Below are positions 27,564 to 37,269 of a stretch of 63,350 bases of DNA, piece by piece. Numbering within the stretch: the stretch's first letter is position 1; each line of letters opens with the position of its first letter. A program made the position numbers and the translations under genes. The notes beneath the pieces are model-generated. The model ran no database searches. It worked only from the letters and a program-made list of their open reading frames with translations, and had not been told where the DNA came from. Source of the stretch: Herbaspirillum sp. RV1423 (GTDB lineage Bacteria > Pseudomonadota > Gammaproteobacteria > Burkholderiales > Burkholderiaceae_D); assembly GCF_000577615.1 (NCBI RefSeq), contig NZ_CBXX010000028.1:1-63350 (forward strand), given 5' to 3'.

Positions 27564-28201
27564 GCTTCAATCACTCCAGAACGAATAGCCAGCCTGGTGA
27601 TCTCCGCCGGCCTCCTCACCTTCAATTTCTCTTTGATGTCGGTGCTGATGTTATGCACGCTGCGCGGACTCAACCCGATCTCTGCCGCGATCTCTTCAGA
27701 GTTCCATCCCTCGGCCAATTTTGAGAACACAAGGAACTCCCGCTCATCGAGCGTAAAGCGCGGATTGGGATCGCTGCCGATCGCGATGTTGGCCAGCCGT
27801 TCCGCCAGTTTCGGCAAAAAATACTGCTCTCCCGCGGATGCGCTCAGGACGGCGTCGATGAGTTGCTGATTGCTGCAATTCTTCACCAATACGGCCATTG
27901 CGCCGATGCGATAGCCTTGCAGCAGGAAGGTCTCCGGGGGAAGCTGGCTGACGAAAATGATTTTTGCGTCAGGGAAGGCGGACTTGATGTCGATCGCCGC
28001 ATCGATGCCGGTATTGGCATATCCGAAACGGATGTCCAGCAGCACCACGTCCGGCCGCAGCGTCTTGTATTTCGTCACCGCATCGTCGGCGGTGGCGGCC
28101 GTTCCGACGACGGCGAAGCGCTTCTGCTGATCGGACTCCAAGATGCTGACGGAGCCTTCGGTAATCAATGGATGATCATCTGCAATCAGGACGGTAATCA
28201 C
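27560..28201 (-). CDS. NarL/FixJ-family response regulator
   Basis: This 213-aa protein has a receiver domain with acidic pocket ADDHP, phosphoacceptor Asp in VLLDIRF (about residue 56), and Lys in VLVKN. A LuxR-type HTH (LDEREFLVFSKLAEGWNSEEIAAEIGLSPRSVHNISTDIKEKLKV) follows. It is the first gene of the five-gene operon and is divergent from cdiA, 286 bp away, so it could control the exoprotein locus as well as its own operon. The spacer is AT-rich and unexamined for sites. Confidence 0.9.
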   Translation of the reverse strand: MITVLIADDHPLITEGSVSILESDQQKRFAVVGTAATADDAVTKYKTLRPDVVLLDIRFGYANTGIDAAIDIKSAFPDAKIIFVSQLPPETFLLQGYRIGAMAVLVKNCSNQQLIDAVLSASAGEQYFLPKLAERLANIAIGSDPNPRFTLDEREFLVFSKLAEGWNSEEIAAEIGLSPRSVHNISTDIKEKLKVRRPAEITRLAIRSGVIEA

Positions 28202-28487
28202 TCTGCGATCCTTTCAATTGGGGTGGAGCGATTTTGCATCGATTTTTCCCACAATTGCAGGCTTGCATTCGTGATGCAGAAAATTATGGCTTCAATCAAT
28301 AAATATTCAATTTGATGGTAAACAAAATACAAGTGCAGCAAGAAATAATGTTTGCGAAACAGAATATCTATCAATTTCCATATGAATTATTTTTAATTAC
28401 TTCAACTTTAAGAAAATCCTCATATCTTTCCGAGGTTTGATTTTTTATAGTCTCCCGCTTGATCAATGATTGAGCAGGCGCAGGGAC

Positions 28488-31400
28488 ATGAACAAGAGCG
28501 AATCGCGGAGCATTCTCCATCCATCCGGTTTCAAGCCGCTCGCGCTCGCCATTGCCTTGCTGTTCGGCGGCATCACCGTTGCCTACGCGCAGATCCAGGC
28601 CGACCCCAACGCCGCCGGCAACAAGCGTCCCGTCATCGACAACACCGCCAATGGCTTGCCGCTGATCCAGATCGCCACGCCCAACGCGGCCGGCGTCTCG
28701 CACAACCAGTACCGGCAATTCAACGTCGACAGGAACGGCGCCATCCTCAACAATGCTGCCGGCAACGCCAACACCCGGCTCGGCGGCTGGGTCGGCGGCA
28801 ATCCCAACCTGCCCAACGGCGGCGCCCGCATTATCCTCAACGAAGTCACCAGCACCAATCCGAGCGTCCTGCGCGGCTATCTGGAGGTCGCAGGGCAGCG
28901 CGCCGATGTCGTCGTGTCGAACAGAAACGGCATCCTGGTGGACGGCGCGGGCTTTATCAATACCGCACGCGGCGTGATCACGACCGGCGCACCGGTATTC
29001 GGCAGCAACGGGTCACTGGACGGCCTGCGCGTCACGCAAGGCGCGATCGAAGTCGGCCGCGGCGGCTTCAATGACCAGGCCACCGCCCAGGTCGACCTGA
29101 TCGCCCGCAGCCTCAAGGTCAACGGCGAGCTGTATGCCAATCGACTCAACGTCATCGCCGGCGCCAACCAGGTCGACTACGCCGACCTCGGCGTGCAGGT
29201 CGTCCAGGGCGCGGGCGATGTTCCCACGGTCGCGATCGACATCGCGGCCCTGGGCGGCATGTTCGCCAATGGTATTCGCCTGATCGGCACCGAAGGCGGC
29301 GTGGGCGTGAAGAGCTACGGCAAGATGGCGAGCGCCGCGGGCGATTTCAGCATCGACGCCGCCGGCAAGATCATCCTGGGCGCCGACACCAGCGCCGCCG
29401 GCGCGCTGCACATCGCCAGCGGCGACAGCATCGTCAATCAAGCCAGGGTTTCCTCGGACGGCAACATGGACCTGCAAGCCGCCAACGCCATCGACAACCA
29501 CGGCCGCCAACTGCTCTCCGGCGGCAACCTGTCCATGCGCAGCGCCACGCTCGACAACAGCGGCGGCGCCGTCCGGTCCAACCGCAACGCCAGCCTGTCC
29601 CTGCGCAGCAACTACACCAACGCCCAAGGCGACACCATCACCACGCTGGGCGACCTTGCCATCGACACCACAGGAGACTTCGTCAACCGCAACGACCTGA
29701 GTTCCGGCGGCAACCTCGGCGTCCATGCCGCCAACATCAACAATGCCGCGGACGGCTTGTTCAGCGCCGGGCAGACCGCGCTGCTCAACGCCGATCAAGC
29801 CATCGTCAACACCGGCCGGGTCTACGGCCAGGATGTCGCCGTCGCGGCGCAATCCATCGCCAACGACCATGAAGGAACCTACGGCGACGGCACCCCCGCC
29901 GGCGTCATGGCCGCCCGCAACACCCTCAACGTCGGCGCCAGGACCATCGTCAACCGCGAACGCGCCCTCCTCAAAAGCGACGGCGACATGGCCATCGGCG
30001 GCGCGCTGGACGCGAACAACAACGCCACCGGCACAGCGACCGGCATCGTCAACAGTTCCGCCACCATCGACAGCGGCGGCAAGCTTGCCATCGCCAGTGC
30101 AACGTTGACGAACACCAATGCGCACTTCGCCACCGAAATCAGGCAAGACGACAGCAAGACGCGCAACTGGACCGAGTATCTGGTGGACGGCCGCCCAACG
30201 ATGTACAGCAGCGCCGAAGCCTTTGTCGATCCGAACGACGCCGATCAGAAACTCATCATCAGGAGCACCGGAGAGGGCGTCGAGGACTACACCATCCGCG
30301 CCATCAACGAAACCACCAGCAGGACTGTCGTCACGCAAACCGCCCCTGCTCAGATACTTGCGCGCGGCGACATGCGCTTCACCGGCGGCACTGTCACCAA
30401 CGATAAAAGCGCCATCGTCGCCGGCGGCAACCTGAGCGGCCAGATCGACGGCGCCAGCAACGGCGGCACCAATCCGCAGGGCGAGACGATTGTGCGTCAA
30501 AAAATCACATCTACGCACCACACGGTCGAATCATGCGGGGCGACCGGCAGCAAGCACTGCAACCACAACGACACCAGCACCCTCAACCGGACGCTGCCGA
30601 CCACCCACTTCGATCTCGGCATCTGGAAAGCGCTCGCACACACACCGCCCGACAGCGTCGCCAATCCCTCCAGCGCGCCCGACATGGCGAAGGTCCCCGA
30701 CAACCTGCTCTATCGTCCGGTTACCGCGCCCGGCCTGACCTACGTGATCGAAACCGATCCGGCTTTCATCAACCTGCGCAGCTTCCTCTCCAGCGACTAC
30801 TTGCTAGGCCGGATGGGCATGAACCCGCAGACCGCGCAAAAGCGCCTGGGCGACGGCTACTACGAACAACAGTTGATCAACGACCAGATCCTGCAACTGA
30901 CCGGCCGCAAGACCCTGGGTGCCTACGCCAGCGACGAAGACCAATTCAAAGCCCTGATGGACGCCGGCGTCGCCTATGCCCGGCAATTCCAACTGCTCCC
31001 CGGCATGACCCTGTCCGCTGCCCAAATGGCCGCCTTGACGACAGACATCGTCTGGCTGGTCGAACAGAGCATGACCCTGCCCGACGGCACCACGCAAAAG
31101 GTGCTGGCCCCTGTCGTCTACCTCAGCCAACTGCATGCCGACGACCTGCAACCGACCGGCGCCGTGATCTCCGCCGAGAACATCGATCTCATGATCAACG
31201 GCACCCTCGACAACGCCGGCACCCTCAAAGCCAACGGCAACCTGCTCGTCAACGCCGCGCAAGACATCAACAACACCCTCGGCACCCTCACCAGCAACAG
31301 CCAAAACGGCAACATCCTGTTGCAGGCCGGCCGCGACCTCAACAACCAGTCCGGCGCCATCAGCGGCAACCGCGTCGGCATGCTCGCCGGGCGCGACCTC

Positions 31401-34400
31401 AATGCGGCCACGCTTGCCAATACCACCACCGGTGCTGCCGGCACCCAGATCGGCCTCGACCGCAGCGGCAGCATCAACGCCGGCGCCCTGACCGCGCAAG
31501 CGCTGCGCGACATCAACCTCAACGCCGCCAACATCACGACCACCGGCGACGCCAGCGTGGTGGCCAATCGCAACATCAACTTCGGCGCGATCCATACACA
31601 AGATGAACTGAACGCCACTTACGACGATAAGAACCACCTCTATCAACGGCAAGAACGAGCCAACGGCACCGTCATCAACGTTGGCGGCAATGCCACGTTC
31701 ATCGCCAACAACGACCTCAACGGCCAGGCCGTCTACGTCAACACAGCCAAGAACCTGACGGCCATCGCAGGCGGCAGCGTCAACATCGGCGCAGCCACGC
31801 AAAGCAGCAGCTACGACCAGGAAATCCATACCGCCTCGTCCGGCCCGCTATCCTCCAGAAGCACGCACAGCAAGGACAAAAAAACCAGCACCCAGGCCAT
31901 CGGCTCCACCCTCTCCGGCGACAGCGTGACGGTGCAGGCAGGCAAAGGCATCGACGTGATCGGCAGCAACGTCGTCTCCACCACCGGCACCAATCTTGCC
32001 GCCGTCGAGAACATCAATATCGTCGCCAGCCGGAACACGGCGAACCAGACCTACAGCAAAGAAGACAAGAAATCCGGCGTCCTCAGCAGCGGCGGCATCG
32101 GCGTGACCGTCGGCAGCAGGACGCTGGAGAACGAACAAACCGGCAAGCAGGTCAGCAACAACGCCAGCACCGTCGGCGCCACCCAAGGCAACGTCCACAT
32201 CGTCGCCGGCAAGACCTACACGCAAACCGGCAGCAACGTCATGACGCCGGGCGGCGACATCAACGTCGTTGCACAACGGGTCGACATCAACGCCGCCCAC
32301 GACACCAGCGACAGCACGCAAGACACGCGCTTCCAGCAAAGCGGCCTGACCCTGCAAATCACCAACCCGGTGATCTCGGCGATCCAAAGCATCCAGCAAC
32401 TGAAACAAGCCGCCGGGAAGACCCGGGACAAGCGCATGCAAGGACTGGCTGCCGGCGCGGCGGCATTGACCGTCGCCAATACCGCCGCGCAGGTCGCCGG
32501 CAGCGCCGCCCCCGCAGGCGGCATCGACCTGGCCGTCTCGATCGGCGCCTCCAGCAGCAAAAGCCACAGCGAACAACACAGCAGCACCGCCGTTGGCTCG
32601 ACGGCAACGGCAGGCGGCAATATCAGCATCAACGCCACCGGCGCAGGCAAGGACAGCAACCTCACCATCAAAGGCAGCGACGTCACCGCCAACAACAACC
32701 TGACCCTCAACGCCGACAACCGGATCGACTTGCTCGCCGAGCAAAGCACCAACGAACAGCACAGCAACAACAGCAGCAGTTCGGCCAGCCTCGGCTTCTC
32801 GGTCGGCACCTCCGGCCTGATGGTCAACGCCAGCGCCTCCGGCAGTCGCGGCAAGGGCGACGGCAGCGACGTGACCCAGGCCAACAGCCACGCCAAGGCC
32901 GGCAACCAGCTCGCCATGAGTTCCGGCGGCGACACCAATATCAAAGGCGCCACCGCCAGCGGCAAGCAAGTCACCGCCAACATCGGCGGCAATCTCAATG
33001 TGGAAAGCCTGCAAGACACCAGCCAGTACGACAGCAAGCAGCAAAGTCTGGGCGGTAGCATCAGCGTCGGCATGGGCAAGATGAGCGGCAGCATCAACGC
33101 CGCCCGCAGCAAGGTCAACGGCAACTACCAGAGCGTCACCGAGCAAAGCGGCATCCTGGCCGGAGATGACGGTTTCAAAGTAGCGGTCAACGGCAACACC
33201 GACCTCAAAGGCGGGCAAATCGCCGGCACCGACAAGGCCGTACAAGACGGCAAGAACAGTTTGGCCACACAAACGCTCACCAGCAGCGACATCCAAAACA
33301 AGAGCGATTACAAGGCTGAGAGTCAGAGCATCAGCGCCGGCGGCGGCTACGATGGCGCCAAGAGCGCCATGAACGGCACCGGCGTCGGATTCGGCAAGGC
33401 CAGCGGTAGCGCATCAAGCACAACCAAGTCAGGCGTGTCCGGCATCGCGGGCGACACCACCGTCAGAAGCGACAAGGACAGCAGCGGCAAGCTCGCCAAG
33501 AACTGGGACGGTCAGCAACTGCAACAGGATGTGGAAGCACAGGCCAGGATCACGGAGGCCTTCGGCAAACAGGCGGCATTGGGCATTGGCACCTATGCCA
33601 CGAGCAAGCTGAACGACCTCAACAGACAGATCGACAAGGAAACCGATCCAGCGAAGAAAGCGGAACTGCAAGGCGAAGCGAAGAATTGGGCCGAGGGCGG
33701 CGCCTACAGAACGGCCCTGCATGCTGCAGCAGGCGCATTGAGCGGTGGACTGGCCGGCGCAGCGGGCGCGACGACCTCGGCATTGGCCATGCCTGCCATT
33801 GCCGAGCAGATCGGCAAGATGGATATGCCGAATGCGGTTAAACAGGGCTTGAGCCAAGTGGCGGCTGCGGCGTTGGGTGCTGCTCTGGGCGGTTCGCAAG
33901 GATTGGCGTCGGCGGTAAATGTGGAAGCCAATAATCGGCAGTTGCATCAAACCGAATATGATCTTGCCAAGAAAAATGCCAAAGTGGTGGCGCAAAAACT
34001 GAAGATTGGCGAGCCAGAAGCAGAGGCTCGCATCATCGCAGAATTACAGCGCAACTCGGACAAGCAAACGGCAGATGCTTCGGCTGGAAAACATGACTAT
34101 GAAATTCGCAGTCTGGTCGGTTGCCAATTGCTGAACTGTAATGGCTACAAAAATGACTCGCAATATGCGAATCACGATTACAACAAGCAATATATTGCAT
34201 CGAATCAGGGAGTGTATGACGCAGGACAAACACAACTTAATAGGGGATTAACCGATCAGGAATTTCGTAATCAGAATATCGTTTCGGAACGAATTGGAAA
34301 AACAGTGCTCGCTGGAACGGCCTGTGTATTGGCCGGGCCAACGGCGTGTAAAGCTGCAACTACCGGCTTGGCTACTACCTTGGGAGTCAACTATTTGTTA

Positions 34401-34691
34401 GATAAGCCGGTAACAACGGCTGAAAGTTTAGGTGGAATTTACGGCGGTATTTTGAGTGGGATATATGGGCAGACATTGGCACAGTGGGCAAGTGGAACAA
34501 GTTCGTTTATGCAAAGCGCAACTTTACTCGTCACAAAACAAGGCAGTATTTATGGCGGTAAGCAAGTTGGTGTTTCAGTAGGAAACAATACGTCCTTTGG
34601 CGGTTCAGTGGACCCGCTATTTGACCCTGCAACGAATCCTGTCTGGGGTAGAACCAATACTTACAATTACTTCTTTGGAGATAAAAAATGA
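28488..34691 (+). CDS. CdiA/FhaB-type filamentous hemagglutinin exoprotein with polymorphic C-terminus
   Basis: This 2067-aa secreted protein has a long signal segment (MNKSESRSILHPSGFKPLAL to AYA, cleaved before QIQAD). A TPS haemagglutination domain (about residues 35-280) is followed by FHA-type repeat regions and a pretoxin region ending in the VENN-like VEANNRQLH motif near 33920. After it the C-terminal about 255 aa are lower in GC and unlike the rest. The tail includes a hydrophobic segment (GKTVLAGTACVLAGPTACKAATTGLA...) and no toxin fold I recognise. ATG 28488 is preferred over the TTG at 28470. The product should be exported by the CdiB-like protein encoded downstream. Confidence 0.88.
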   Translation: MNKSESRSILHPSGFKPLALAIALLFGGITVAYAQIQADPNAAGNKRPVIDNTANGLPLIQIATPNAAGVSHNQYRQFNVDRNGAILNNAAGNANTRLGGWVGGNPNLPNGGARIILNEVTSTNPSVLRGYLEVAGQRADVVVSNRNGILVDGAGFINTARGVITTGAPVFGSNGSLDGLRVTQGAIEVGRGGFNDQATAQVDLIARSLKVNGELYANRLNVIAGANQVDYADLGVQVVQGAGDVPTVAIDIAALGGMFANGIRLIGTEGGVGVKSYGKMASAAGDFSIDAAGKIILGADTSAAGALHIASGDSIVNQARVSSDGNMDLQAANAIDNHGRQLLSGGNLSMRSATLDNSGGAVRSNRNASLSLRSNYTNAQGDTITTLGDLAIDTTGDFVNRNDLSSGGNLGVHAANINNAADGLFSAGQTALLNADQAIVNTGRVYGQDVAVAAQSIANDHEGTYGDGTPAGVMAARNTLNVGARTIVNRERALLKSDGDMAIGGALDANNNATGTATGIVNSSATIDSGGKLAIASATLTNTNAHFATEIRQDDSKTRNWTEYLVDGRPTMYSSAEAFVDPNDADQKLIIRSTGEGVEDYTIRAINETTSRTVVTQTAPAQILARGDMRFTGGTVTNDKSAIVAGGNLSGQIDGASNGGTNPQGETIVRQKITSTHHTVESCGATGSKHCNHNDTSTLNRTLPTTHFDLGIWKALAHTPPDSVANPSSAPDMAKVPDNLLYRPVTAPGLTYVIETDPAFINLRSFLSSDYLLGRMGMNPQTAQKRLGDGYYEQQLINDQILQLTGRKTLGAYASDEDQFKALMDAGVAYARQFQLLPGMTLSAAQMAALTTDIVWLVEQSMTLPDGTTQKVLAPVVYLSQLHADDLQPTGAVISAENIDLMINGTLDNAGTLKANGNLLVNAAQDINNTLGTLTSNSQNGNILLQAGRDLNNQSGAISGNRVGMLAGRDLNAATLANTTTGAAGTQIGLDRSGSINAGALTAQALRDINLNAANITTTGDASVVANRNINFGAIHTQDELNATYDDKNHLYQRQERANGTVINVGGNATFIANNDLNGQAVYVNTAKNLTAIAGGSVNIGAATQSSSYDQEIHTASSGPLSSRSTHSKDKKTSTQAIGSTLSGDSVTVQAGKGIDVIGSNVVSTTGTNLAAVENINIVASRNTANQTYSKEDKKSGVLSSGGIGVTVGSRTLENEQTGKQVSNNASTVGATQGNVHIVAGKTYTQTGSNVMTPGGDINVVAQRVDINAAHDTSDSTQDTRFQQSGLTLQITNPVISAIQSIQQLKQAAGKTRDKRMQGLAAGAAALTVANTAAQVAGSAAPAGGIDLAVSIGASSSKSHSEQHSSTAVGSTATAGGNISINATGAGKDSNLTIKGSDVTANNNLTLNADNRIDLLAEQSTNEQHSNNSSSSASLGFSVGTSGLMVNASASGSRGKGDGSDVTQANSHAKAGNQLAMSSGGDTNIKGATASGKQVTANIGGNLNVESLQDTSQYDSKQQSLGGSISVGMGKMSGSINAARSKVNGNYQSVTEQSGILAGDDGFKVAVNGNTDLKGGQIAGTDKAVQDGKNSLATQTLTSSDIQNKSDYKAESQSISAGGGYDGAKSAMNGTGVGFGKASGSASSTTKSGVSGIAGDTTVRSDKDSSGKLAKNWDGQQLQQDVEAQARITEAFGKQAALGIGTYATSKLNDLNRQIDKETDPAKKAELQGEAKNWAEGGAYRTALHAAAGALSGGLAGAAGATTSALAMPAIAEQIGKMDMPNAVKQGLSQVAAAALGAALGGSQGLASAVNVEANNRQLHQTEYDLAKKNAKVVAQKLKIGEPEAEARIIAELQRNSDKQTADASAGKHDYEIRSLVGCQLLNCNGYKNDSQYANHDYNKQYIASNQGVYDAGQTQLNRGLTDQEFRNQNIVSERIGKTVLAGTACVLAGPTACKAATTGLATTLGVNYLLDKPVTTAESLGGIYGGILSGIYGQTLAQWASGTSSFMQSATLLVTKQGSIYGGKQVGVSVGNNTSFGGSVDPLFDPATNPVWGRTNTYNYFFGDKK

Positions 34692-34951
34692 GTGCTGCGA
34701 TTGGAATCATAGCTATTACGATCATTTCCTTTCCGATCACATACGTTCTTTTCGGAAAAAATGTAATTGACTCGTTCAGGAGTAAATTTTTTTATTGGCT
34801 GAAGTCTACTGTTTTCTTGAGTATTTTTTTATTGATATGGTCGGTATACGCGGAGCCAGAAGTGGTCCTATGGTTTCACGCTCTTATCAGCCTGGGTGCC
34901 GCTAGTCTGTTTAACCTGTGTAGGGCACATGTCGCTCTCATGATTCCTTGA
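34688..34951 (+). CDS. Candidate immunity protein (CdiI-like), small membrane protein
   Basis: This 87-aa protein has three predicted membrane segments (IGIIAITIISFPITYVLFG, KSTVFLSIFLLIWSVY, VLWFHALISLGAASLFNL). Its ATG overlaps the cdiA stop as ATGA. In CDI loci the gene directly after cdiA encodes the cognate immunity protein, so this is the best candidate. It resembles no named family I can recall, which is typical of immunity proteins. A membrane location would suit a toxin that acts at the inner membrane. Confidence 0.6.
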   Translation: MSAAIGIIAITIISFPITYVLFGKNVIDSFRSKFFYWLKSTVFLSIFLLIWSVYAEPEVVLWFHALISLGAASLFNLCRAHVALMIP

Positions 34952-34960
34952 TGCTCGTAA

Positions 34961-35248
34961 TTTGGATTGACGACGGAAGTCAATAGTCGGTAGCTTCACG
35001 AAGACAACAAGGCTAAAGAGAAGACACTTGCTAAACAACTGGCTGACAAGAGTAACGGGAAATATAAGCAAGCGCAGATTGAAGATGCTTTGCATGCGGC
35101 GAACAATGGCACGTTGGGAGAAACCATTCAAACGGGAATGACAGTCCCGTTAAATGCAAATACGCTTGCCGATCCCGTTCAAAAAATAGAAATATTGCGA
35201 GGTCATTTCAAGAATCCTCTTATAGCATTCCCCCCTGTCGATCCGTAG
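34961..35248 (+). pseudogene. Orphan CdiA C-terminal module, degenerate
   Basis: In one frame the sequence reads LTTEVNSR*LHED then NKAKEKTLAKQLADKSNG and on to FPPVDP*, the pretoxin region found after the NNRQLH motif of CdiA proteins. An in-frame TAG (34991-34993) stands where Gln of NRQLH is expected, and Ser stands for the second Asn. There is no start codon, so it is a displaced, decayed C-terminal cassette, as found between cdiI and later genes in many CDI loci. The junction coincides with the same motif used in the intact gene, which would allow recombination of toxin tips. Confidence 0.7.
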
Positions 35249-35339
35249 GATAACGCTTTCTGGTTAACGTCCGTTGGTCGGGTGATGGCCGGATTCCGTT
35301 AAGCGATTACTTCTGATTGACAATAAAAACAGGGGAAAC

Positions 35340-37103
35340 ATGATCAACAAACACCGCGCTGCACGGGCGGCCATCGCCCCGCTTTTATTAAGCGCGGCCA
35401 TTCACAATGCCTGCGCGCAGGTGGATGACGACACTCAGCGTCGCGCCCGACGGGAATCCCAACTCCAGCAGCAACGCGAACAACTGCAACAGCAAGCCGA
35501 AGAGCGTGAGCGTTTGCAACGCGCTCCCGACGGCCGCTTGCCGGATGCAAGCAGCGACATCTACAAAGACACCGACCTGCCTGTGGAAGCGCGGTGTTTC
35601 GTGATCGACCAAGTGCAGCTCGATTTGCCGGATGACCTGTCGCCGGCGCAACGCCGGTTGGGCGCAAGCGATTTGTCGCAAGACCCTTTCCACTTTCTGC
35701 AAGAGGCGATGGCGGCGTATCGCGGTCGCTGCATCGGCCGCGAAGGCGTCAATCTTATTCAGCGACGCTTGTCGGCATTGATTCTGGCCGAATCGTATTC
35801 AACGACGCGCCTGGGTGTCGCCGAACAGGATTTGTCCTCCGGTAAACTGATATTCACTTTGATTCCCGGCATCATTCGTTCGATCAGTTTCAGCGCGCCG
35901 GACATTGACGGTAGCTGGAAGACGGCGTTTCCTGCGCGCCCGGGCGACCTGTTGAATGTGCGCGATCTGGAGCAGGGGCGGGAGCAGCTAAAGCGCATCA
36001 CGAGCCGGGACGTCGATATGCAGCTCATCCCGAGCGCACATCCCGGCGAAAGCGATATCGTCATCGATGTCAAACGCGGCAAGCCGTGGAGGCTTGCCGT
36101 GAGCCTGGACGACAGCGGCGCCAAAGGCACCGGGAAGTTGCAGGCAGGTGTCAATCTGGCGGTCGATAATCCATTGGGCCTGAACGATCTGTTCCATATC
36201 GGCTTCAACACCGATGCCGACCGCAAGGGACGACAGCGCGGCACGACCGGCAACAATCTGAGCTATTCGGTTCCCTACGGCTATTGGACCTTCGGCATTG
36301 CCGCCGGCAGTTACGACTATCACCAGCAGATTGCAGGGATCTATCAGACTTTCATATCCAGCGGCAAGGGACGGAATCTGGAATTCAAGATAAATAAACT
36401 GTTCCAGCGCGACCAGCATCAAAAGAACAGCGTGCAATTCAGAGTCGGCAAGCGCTGGAACCACGCTTACCTCGACGATACCGAAATCGAGGTGCAACGG
36501 CGCAACGCTACCTATGCGGAACTGGCCTGGGTGCATAAGCATTACTTCAGCGCGGCGCAACTGGATCTGTCGATTGCCAACCGCTGGGGCGTGAGCTGGT
36601 TCAACGGCGATGCCGATCTTCCCGGTCGTCAGCCGGACAGCCCGACTACGCGTTATACCTTGCAAACCGTCGATGCGACGCTGGTTGCGCCGTTCGGGAT
36701 CGGCGCGCAGCCGCTGACTTATATCGGCACCTTCCGCGGGCAAACCACGCGGTCGGCGCTGTACGCGTCGGAGCAATTCAGTATCGGCAATCGCTATACG
36801 GTGCGCGGCTTCGACGGTGAGTTGAGTCTGTCGGCGGAGCGCGGATTCTTTATGCGCAATGAAATCGAACTGCCCTTGGGCGACCGCCCGCAATCGCTGT
36901 ATGCGGGCCTGGATGTGGGGAAGGTGTATGGTCCGGCGGTGCAATACCTGCTGGGCGACAAACTGGCCGGCGCAGCACTGGGCGTGCGTGGCGCGGTGCA
37001 GGGGCTTCATTACGATTTGTTCCTCGGCTGGGCGCTGTACAAGCCGCGGAATTTCCGCACCGCTGCTCCGGCGGCGGGGTTTAGTCTGGCGTATCAGTAT
37101 TAG
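35340..37103 (+). CDS. ShlB/FhaC/CdiB-type outer-membrane two-partner secretion transporter
   Basis: This 587-aa TpsB protein starts with a signal peptide (ending ACAQ), then a Gln/Glu-rich helix, POTRA domains (CFVIDQVQLD near residue 83 and GIIRSISFS near 177) and a C-terminal 16-strand barrel with TVRGFDGE, the conserved loop-6 motif of the family. It ends with SLAYQY. It should export the adjacent CdiA-like protein. The order exoprotein-immunity-(orphan)-transporter is the Burkholderia-type order rather than the E. coli cdiBAI order. Confidence 0.93.
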   Translation: MINKHRAARAAIAPLLLSAAIHNACAQVDDDTQRRARRESQLQQQREQLQQQAEERERLQRAPDGRLPDASSDIYKDTDLPVEARCFVIDQVQLDLPDDLSPAQRRLGASDLSQDPFHFLQEAMAAYRGRCIGREGVNLIQRRLSALILAESYSTTRLGVAEQDLSSGKLIFTLIPGIIRSISFSAPDIDGSWKTAFPARPGDLLNVRDLEQGREQLKRITSRDVDMQLIPSAHPGESDIVIDVKRGKPWRLAVSLDDSGAKGTGKLQAGVNLAVDNPLGLNDLFHIGFNTDADRKGRQRGTTGNNLSYSVPYGYWTFGIAAGSYDYHQQIAGIYQTFISSGKGRNLEFKINKLFQRDQHQKNSVQFRVGKRWNHAYLDDTEIEVQRRNATYAELAWVHKHYFSAAQLDLSIANRWGVSWFNGDADLPGRQPDSPTTRYTLQTVDATLVAPFGIGAQPLTYIGTFRGQTTRSALYASEQFSIGNRYTVRGFDGELSLSAERGFFMRNEIELPLGDRPQSLYAGLDVGKVYGPAVQYLLGDKLAGAALGVRGAVQGLHYDLFLGWALYKPRNFRTAAPAAGFSLAYQY

Positions 37104-37269
37104 CAATCTTCAACGTTTGAAAAAGCACCCCGGCTTCTCGTGTGCGCATCGGATATTCAGGTTGGTGAGGCTCTGGCGAAATTCGATCGGGGCGCTACCG
37201 GTGTGGCGGGCATAGTTGTCACCGGCTGGAGGCAAGCGTCACGTCGGCAACTCCCGATCGTCCGTGGGC

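Noticed and set aside
31848..33296. 482-aa minus-strand frame inside cdiA
   Set aside because: Antisense of FHA repeats; low-complexity Ala/Val/Gly composition from the repeat structure.
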